Source of the DNA: Jejuia rubra
GTDB taxonomy: Bacteria; Bacteroidota; Bacteroidia; Flavobacteriales; Flavobacteriaceae
NCBI RefSeq assembly: GCF_042684665.1
Contig: NZ_JBHULY010000024.1
Span: 1-64,000 of the forward strand
Reading direction: 5' to 3'
DNA: 64,000 nt
Shown here: positions 59,279 through 64,000 of the stretch, piece by piece
How positions within the stretch are numbered: position 1 is the first letter of the stretch
Layout: every line of letters starts with the position of its first letter
Notes under the pieces: model-generated
Databases searched by the model: none
Seen by the model: only the letters and a program-made list of their open reading frames with translations
Told to the model about the DNA's origin: nothing
Translations under genes and position numbers: made by a program

Positions 59279-60325
59279 ATGATAAAATTCTTTAGAAAAA
59301 TTCGACAAAAGCTACTTTCTGAAAATAAACTCAAAAGATATCTGGTGTATGCTTTTGGTGAAATTATACTTGTGGTTATTGGGATTCTGATTGCTTTACA
59401 GATTAATAATTGGAATGAACAGCGTAAAGAACACCAAAAAATTGCGAAAATTTATGAACGCCTAATTTTAGATATTGAAAATGATATTAATGACCTAGCA
59501 GTGAGAATTGAGGGTTATAAAGCTAATGAACATCTCTATAGGAAAGTTATGAATGATTCGGTAAGCACGGACTTATTGGACGAAGGGCTTTCAAGAATTG
59601 TTGCAAACATCCCTTTTTCTTCAAAATTGAGAAATACAGGTATAGCGCAATTGAAACAAGCTAATTTGTCGGATCCATTTATTCAGACCATGATTTCGAG
59701 GTATGGCGACTTGGATGAGAGAAAAACAAATTATGAAACGAGAATAGAGGCCTTAAGCCAGGAGCTTATTAAACATATTAGGGACGAATATCCATGGTAT
59801 ACGGAATGGATATCCAAAAAAATTATGAAGGACAATTCAAGCCCGGAATTGCAGGCCTTTTTCGTCAATAGTATGGAGTACCGAAATTTTGTAACGCATT
59901 CGTATAACCTGATTTATAATAATTACATTCGGATAATCGAAGATACTATTGATTTTCTCCATAAAACTCGCGTAGAATTAAAAAGGGAATTGAATCCGCA
60001 GTTTGTTATTCTTGATGAGAAGAAACTATTGGATTTTGCTGGTAGCTACGAGATGGTTGAAATAGATTGTCCGATTGTTCCAGATTTAGAGGTTGGTATG
60101 AAATTGCCTGTTGAAATTAACAGTAACACCTTGAAGTTTAAAGATGAAAGATTTGATATTTCCATGTATTTGTATCACGAGCTCGGTGACACGTTTTATG
60201 AACCAAGATTTATAAACGCCTTCTTTTATTTTGAGCGTGATAATAATGATTCTATAGTAGGGCTAAAAATTCAGACGAAATCTTCAGAGGAACGGTGTAA
60301 TATTGAGTTGCAAAAAATAAATTGA
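59279..60325 (+). CDS. DUF6090 family protein
   Basis: 348 residues. The N-terminus is MIKFFRKIRQKLLSENKLKR, then one membrane helix and the family's signature YAFGEIILVVIGILIALQIN followed by NWNE; the rest is helical and exposed, probably periplasmic. DUF6090 is a Bacteroidota family of unknown role, often in several copies. It is monocistronic here as far as can be seen. Confidence 0.87.
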   Translation: MIKFFRKIRQKLLSENKLKRYLVYAFGEIILVVIGILIALQINNWNEQRKEHQKIAKIYERLILDIENDINDLAVRIEGYKANEHLYRKVMNDSVSTDLLDEGLSRIVANIPFSSKLRNTGIAQLKQANLSDPFIQTMISRYGDLDERKTNYETRIEALSQELIKHIRDEYPWYTEWISKKIMKDNSSPELQAFFVNSMEYRNFVTHSYNLIYNNYIRIIEDTIDFLHKTRVELKRELNPQFVILDEKKLLDFAGSYEMVEIDCPIVPDLEVGMKLPVEINSNTLKFKDERFDISMYLYHELGDTFYEPRFINAFFYFERDNNDSIVGLKIQTKSSEERCNIELQKIN

Positions 60326-60527
60326 TTCGAAAGTGGGTTATTACCTCTTTTAATATCCCATTTAAAATATATCTACTCTACTTGAATCAGCTTCAAACGG
60401 CTCTTATCCATAATTTGTGGTATAAAATCATTGAATGCTCCCTTTCTTTGAGCATTATTTAAAACCCATTTAAAAAAACTTCCACTTTTTTTGATGACAT
60501 TTTTGTAGAAAAGCGATGAAGGAGTAA

Positions 60528-61272
60528 ATGTTAAAAATTAATCAAATTTATTAGGAAACAATTACTCTACTTTTTATGCTTTTCCTTTGTATTAATCTTT
60601 ATGTCTTGCTCAACCAATGGTGACGACCCAAATAACAATGCACCTTCAATTTTTTCAGCAAACACTACGGAAATACGTTTTGATGGAGCAATCATTGAAT
60701 GGACGGAATCTATCGACCCCGATGACGACACCGTAACTTATGCCATTGTTCTAGATGGACAAGAAATGGCCTCTGGGGTTACTGCCTTAAGCTACGGCTT
60801 TTCTGGACTAGAATCTGAAACCACTTATGAAGGCTATGTGGAATCCAGAGATGGAAGAGGAGGTACGTCCCGAGCTCAATTCTTTTTTGCTACAGGGCCG
60901 GAAGTGATTATTATGGAGGTTGATATCGCATGCAGATGGTGGGAAGGTAGCGGTGGCTATGGTATTGTAAATTACTTTGAGGTGCCTGCCGTAGATGATG
61001 CTAAAAGTTACCACCTAGAAATTCTTACTTATGCTCCGGACCCCATACCGTCCAATGTTGGGAGAACCTACTCATGGACTCCAGATAGTGTTCTACCAAC
61101 AGGAAATAGTGTAGGTTCTGGTGCAAGTCATCTTACTGAATATACCCCTGGAGTTTACCACGCCAATACCAGTACTGGGAGTGGCTCCTTAATTTATCTA
61201 GATAGCGCAATAGCCAATTGCGAAGCCGTTAATGCCAAAGCGCGTGTAACCATTACCATTGGTAAGAATTAA
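60528..61272 (+). CDS. Fibronectin-III lipoprotein with probable frameshift in the signal sequence
   Basis: The open part (60601-61272, 223 residues) begins MSCSTNGDD in the middle of a lipoprotein signal. Upstream in the same frame come KLIKFIRKQLLYFLCFSFVL and IF, a perfect hydrophobic core, but no ATG. An ATG at 60528 reads MLK in the neighbouring frame; removing one A from the A-run 60533-60537 would join the two into MLKLIKFIRKQLLYFLCFSF and on to the lipobox FMSC. The mature protein has a fibronectin-III-like domain (about 25-100) and a beta-rich domain (105-223). The frameshift may be real, a phase-variable switch, or a sequencing error. Confidence 0.65.
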
Positions 61273-61300
61273 AATGAAATACAAACAACTCGATGGAAAG

Positions 61301-61415
61301 CTCACCCGAGTTAGGGATTGAACACTTCGACTGCGCTCAGTGCAGGCTAAATGTTTGAAATCCCCGACGTAGGAGGGATTGAGTAGTGAAAGCCTTACCC
61401 CTTGTGGGTAACGCC
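61301..61415 (+). repeat. Structured GTTAGGGATTGAA...GGGTAACGCC element, copy 2
   Basis: GTTA (61310-61313) and TAAC (61409-61412) make the outer stem; AATCCC ... GGGATT the inner hairpin; TTACCC (61395-61400) and GGGTAA (61406-61411) a 6-bp terminal hairpin. A palindromic unit CACTTCGACTGCGCTCAGTG (61323-61342) is inserted in the 5' half compared with copy 1. Non-coding, between two accessory genes. Confidence 0.8.
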
Positions 61416-61548
61416 TAAATCAAAATAAAATACAAATCATACTCTAAGGGTATTCCCTGATTTTTTACAAATCAAGGAATGCCCTGAGTTTTTTTAGGGA
61501 AAGGGATAATACCTTGTAGCTATAAGTAATCACTAAAATTTTTTAATT

Positions 61549-62652
61549 ATGAAGCTATTAACACACCTTCGGAAACCCCTATTATCAGTGGCAATGTTGT
61601 GTATTGCCTGTATGACATTACAATCGCAAACGGTTTACGTTGTGGACAACAATCAAGGCTCTGGGGCGCAATATACCAGCGTCCAAGCCGCAGTGAATGA
61701 CGCCAGTGCTGGCGATATTATTTACTTACAGCCCTCCCCAAACTCGTATGGTGACATTCAGATGAACAAGCCGTTGAGTATTTATGGTATTGCCCACAAT
61801 GCTGAATTGAATTCGGGTGAGCGGGCAACTGTAAACAACATTTTGTTTCGTTATGAAAATGCCTCTGGTTCAAAAATTTCTGGTTTGAGAATCAATGGTA
61901 TTTATTTGGATAATACGACGTACAGCAACCATGATGTCGTCATCACAAATAATAGAATTGTTTTCATTCAAGGCAATAGTAGTACTGGGAGGGCAAATAA
62001 CGCCATTATTTCTGGAAATTTCTTTTATCACACTTCAACCCGAGCTATTGATAACTACAATTGCCAGAACTGGATCATATCCAACAATACATTTAACATG
62101 TGGAGTACCTGGTATGATTACGACCTGTTTTACCGGTTGAATAGTACAACCCTGTTGAACAATAACATCATCATGACCCTACAGAACGGCGACACAAACC
62201 AATCCGTTGCTGTGTTTAGGAGTTGCAACGGTACGCAGATAAGCAATAATATTTTCATATTTACTGGCACCGATGTGGTAAACATGAACCGTGGGTCAAA
62301 TTCATCCTTAAACTTTCAGAATAATTTGACTTATAGTATTAATACGGCTTTTGATCCGCTTGCCGGAACGAATAATATTGACGATACCGATCCGCAATTT
62401 GTCTCTTATAACCCTAATGTTCCTTTAAATAGTACTGGGAACGATTATCACATTCAAGCTGGTTCGCTTGCCGAAAATGCCGGAACGGATGGCAATGATT
62501 TAGGAGTATTCAATGGTGGTTTCCCGTTTAATATTCGAGGATACCCCACTGAGTTGCCCCACCTGACGGATTTTGTTATTTACAACAATATCATTAGTGC
62601 TGGAACGGATTTGAATATCAACATTAAGGCCAATGCCAATATTACCAACTAA
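61549..62652 (+). CDS. Secreted right-handed beta-helix protein
   Basis: 367 residues with a signal peptide (about 1-27: LLSVAMLCIACMTLQS). The body has the repeated N/I-rich strands of a parallel beta-helix (NDASAGDIIYLQP, VVITNNRIVFIQG, GNFFYHTST, WIISNNTFNMW, NGTQISNNIFIFTG), as in pectate-lyase-like or NosD/PbH1 folds. No T9SS sorting domain is seen and no catalytic residues can be named. It precedes the repeat protein 62670 by 18 bp, so both are probably in one transcript. Confidence 0.82.
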   Translation: MKLLTHLRKPLLSVAMLCIACMTLQSQTVYVVDNNQGSGAQYTSVQAAVNDASAGDIIYLQPSPNSYGDIQMNKPLSIYGIAHNAELNSGERATVNNILFRYENASGSKISGLRINGIYLDNTTYSNHDVVITNNRIVFIQGNSSTGRANNAIISGNFFYHTSTRAIDNYNCQNWIISNNTFNMWSTWYDYDLFYRLNSTTLLNNNIIMTLQNGDTNQSVAVFRSCNGTQISNNIFIFTGTDVVNMNRGSNSSLNFQNNLTYSINTAFDPLAGTNNIDDTDPQFVSYNPNVPLNSTGNDYHIQAGSLAENAGTDGNDLGVFNGGFPFNIRGYPTELPHLTDFVIYNNIISAGTDLNINIKANANITN

Positions 62653-62669
62653 TTCAAAAATTGAGAACA

Positions 62670-64000
62670 ATGAAAACGTTCATTTTATTTTGGCTGTTGC
62701 TTCTTGGGTTTTGGGGACGTTCACAAATCACGTCGGCCGAGTATTTTATTGATACCGACCCTGGTGTTGGCAATGCGACAGCATTAGCGGTTTCGGGCAA
62801 CACTATCGATCAGAATTTGAATGTCCCAACCACGGGGCTTTCGGAAGGGGTGCATAAGCTTTACATCAGGGTTTTAAATACCGATGGGGCGTGGAGTCTG
62901 TACGACAGAAATGTGTTTTACATCAACCCAGGTAATACAAATTCGTCGAATATCGCTTCCGCGGAATATTTTATGGATATGGATCCGGGAGTCGGGGGCG
63001 GTACTTCCTTGGCTATTTCAGGATCCACCGTGGATCAAAATTTTAATATTCCGACCACGGGGCTTTCCAGCGGGGTTCACAAATTGTATTTGAGGTTGAT
63101 AAATACGGATGGCACGTGGAGTCTTTACGATAGGAATGTGTTTTACGTCAGCCCAGATAACACCAATTCATCAAATATTTCATCTGCAGAGTATTTTATC
63201 GATACTGATCCCGGAGTTGGGAGCGGTACAGCGTTAACCGTTTCAGGGAATACTGTAGATACAGATTTAACCGTGCCCACAACTGGACTTCCTAACGGCG
63301 TTCATAAATTATACGTAAGGCTGGTCAATGGCGATGGCACGTGGAGTTTGTATGACAGAAATGTGTTTTACGTCAATCCCAACAACTCAAATTCAGCGAA
63401 TATCGCTTCGGCTGAATATTTTATAGATACCGATCCCGGAGTGGGGAATGCAACCTCTTTGGCGGTTTCAGGAAATGTTATTGATCAAGATTTTAACGTG
63501 CCCACAACAGGGCTTTCGGAAGGGGTGCATAAACTCTATTTGAGATTGATAAATGATGATGGCACTTGGAGTTTGTATGATAGAAATGTGTTTTATGTGA
63601 GTCCAGATTTGGTAAATTCGGCATTAATAACAGGAGCGGAGTACTTTTTTGATATCGATCCGGGCGTGGGCAATGCTACCCAGATTGATATCAGTGATGC
63701 CGAACTCATTGACTTAGATTTGGTGGCTCAAGTGCCAGCGGATTTGCCCGATGGTGACCACATTCTATACATCAGGGTGCAAAATACCGATGGCACTTGG
63801 AGCTTGTATGCACGCTCTGGGCAATTGTCCACCTTATCGAATGACGATTTTGTATTGAACAGTTTTATGTTTTATCCTAACCCCGTGAAGGATATCATGG
63901 TTTTGGATACCCAAAATCAGAAGATTACTGATTTCAAAATTATGAATATGCGGGGGCAGGTAGTTTTGGATGCGGTTCCTTCGGGTAAAGAATTAAACTT
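62670..64000 (+). CDS. T9SS protein built from five exact 225-bp repeats (partial)
   Basis: Open to the window end (no stop in view). Signal peptide MKTFILFWLLLLGFWGRSQ. Five tandem units of exactly 75 residues start at 62739, 62964, 63189, 63414 and 63639, each with the pattern SAEYFIDTDPGVGNATxL, VPTTGLSEGVHKLYLR, TDGTWSLYDRNVFY; the last is diverged and shorter. From about 63840 a C-terminal T9SS type A sorting domain follows (FMFYPNPVKDIMVL, FKIMNMRGQVVLD). Likely a secreted adhesive protein; the gene continues beyond the window. Confidence 0.9.
   Translation, partial: MKTFILFWLLLLGFWGRSQITSAEYFIDTDPGVGNATALAVSGNTIDQNLNVPTTGLSEGVHKLYIRVLNTDGAWSLYDRNVFYINPGNTNSSNIASAEYFMDMDPGVGGGTSLAISGSTVDQNFNIPTTGLSSGVHKLYLRLINTDGTWSLYDRNVFYVSPDNTNSSNISSAEYFIDTDPGVGSGTALTVSGNTVDTDLTVPTTGLPNGVHKLYVRLVNGDGTWSLYDRNVFYVNPNNSNSANIASAEYFIDTDPGVGNATSLAVSGNVIDQDFNVPTTGLSEGVHKLYLRLINDDGTWSLYDRNVFYVSPDLVNSALITGAEYFFDIDPGVGNATQIDISDAELIDLDLVAQVPADLPDGDHILYIRVQNTDGTWSLYARSGQLSTLSNDDFVLNSFMFYPNPVKDIMVLDTQNQKITDFKIMNMRGQVVLDAVPSGKELN

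Noticed and set aside
60326..60527. Possible small gene upstream of the fibronectin lipoprotein
   Set aside because: No open frame of useful length and no motif; only a short ATGCTC/GAGCAT inverted repeat.

Overview
The window is a 64 kb piece of a chromosome from a member of the Bacteroidota, most probably a (marine) Flavobacteriaceae. The signs are: outer-membrane and secreted proteins with type IX secretion (T9SS) C-terminal sorting domains, a FadL/OmpP1-type porin, LytTR/TPR-kinase signalling, Bacteroidota-only families (DUF4293, DUF6090, BT_3928-like DoxX, DUF1599, DUF3667), promoters of the TTG-N18-21-TAnnTTTG type, few Shine-Dalgarno sequences, and the gene pairs ffh-folD, folP-dacA and rho-DUF4293. 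The species cannot be named from this.

Layout. 1-790: non-coding, repeat-bearing. 791-3525: ffh, a four-helix-bundle (23S intervening-sequence type) gene between CTG-rich spacers, folD. 3586-5110: two exported proteins of unknown role, followed by a relic of the folD 3' end. 5493-9738: LytTR regulator, TPR histidine kinase and a leucine-rich-repeat T9SS protein. 9897-15801: rluF, alpha/beta hydrolase, cupin, YitT-type membrane protein, lipoprotein, HerA-like ATPase, surface protein. 15915-25627: queE and a 2936-residue T9SS metzincin with CUB and fibronectin domains, then a relic of the queE 3' end. 25894-28301: DUF202, two small exported proteins, yiaK-like dehydrogenase. 28431-33619: gatC-gatA-gatB::aspS operon behind an attenuator. 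33837-41362: yidD, cysS, folE, porin, Gly/Trp-rich lipoprotein, proS, tRNA-Glu, rpsT. 41430-45883: HTTM-like membrane protein, small protein, rho, DUF4293, a repeat cluster, phosphodiesterase. 46093-48331: a type II restriction-modification pair. 48663-59011: truA, ABC exporter, DUF3667, dacA, lipoprotein, folP, DUF1599, DoxX, oligopeptide-type permease, thioredoxin-like lipoprotein, tpiA. 59279-64000: DUF6090, a lipoprotein with a probable frameshift, a beta-helix protein and a T9SS protein built of exact 225-bp repeats (cut by the window end).

The most striking observation is upstream of gatC (33466-33619, minus strand). A Bacteroidota-type promoter drives a 15-codon leader ORF, MKNNNNNNNFNNPAC, with nine Asn codons. 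It is followed by three mutually exclusive pairings (1:2, 2:3, 3:4), the last being an intrinsic terminator. This is the architecture of ribosome-mediated transcription attenuation, here reading Asn-tRNA supply. The operon it controls encodes the amidotransferase GatCAB, with GatB fused in one chain to aspartyl-tRNA synthetase, i.e. a covalent pathway for Asp-tRNA(Asn) to Asn-tRNA(Asn). The leader therefore appears to sense the operon's own product. The fusion linker is encoded by low-complexity DNA that resembles intergenic spacer repeats.

Other structure not explained by genes: three copies of a structured ~100-130 bp element (44923-45040 minus, 48356-48482, 61301-61415); two housekeeping genes (folD, queE) whose 3' ends are duplicated beyond accessory genes; a diverged ~70 bp repeat at 521-590 and 45966-46036; and many short palindromic repeats between genes.
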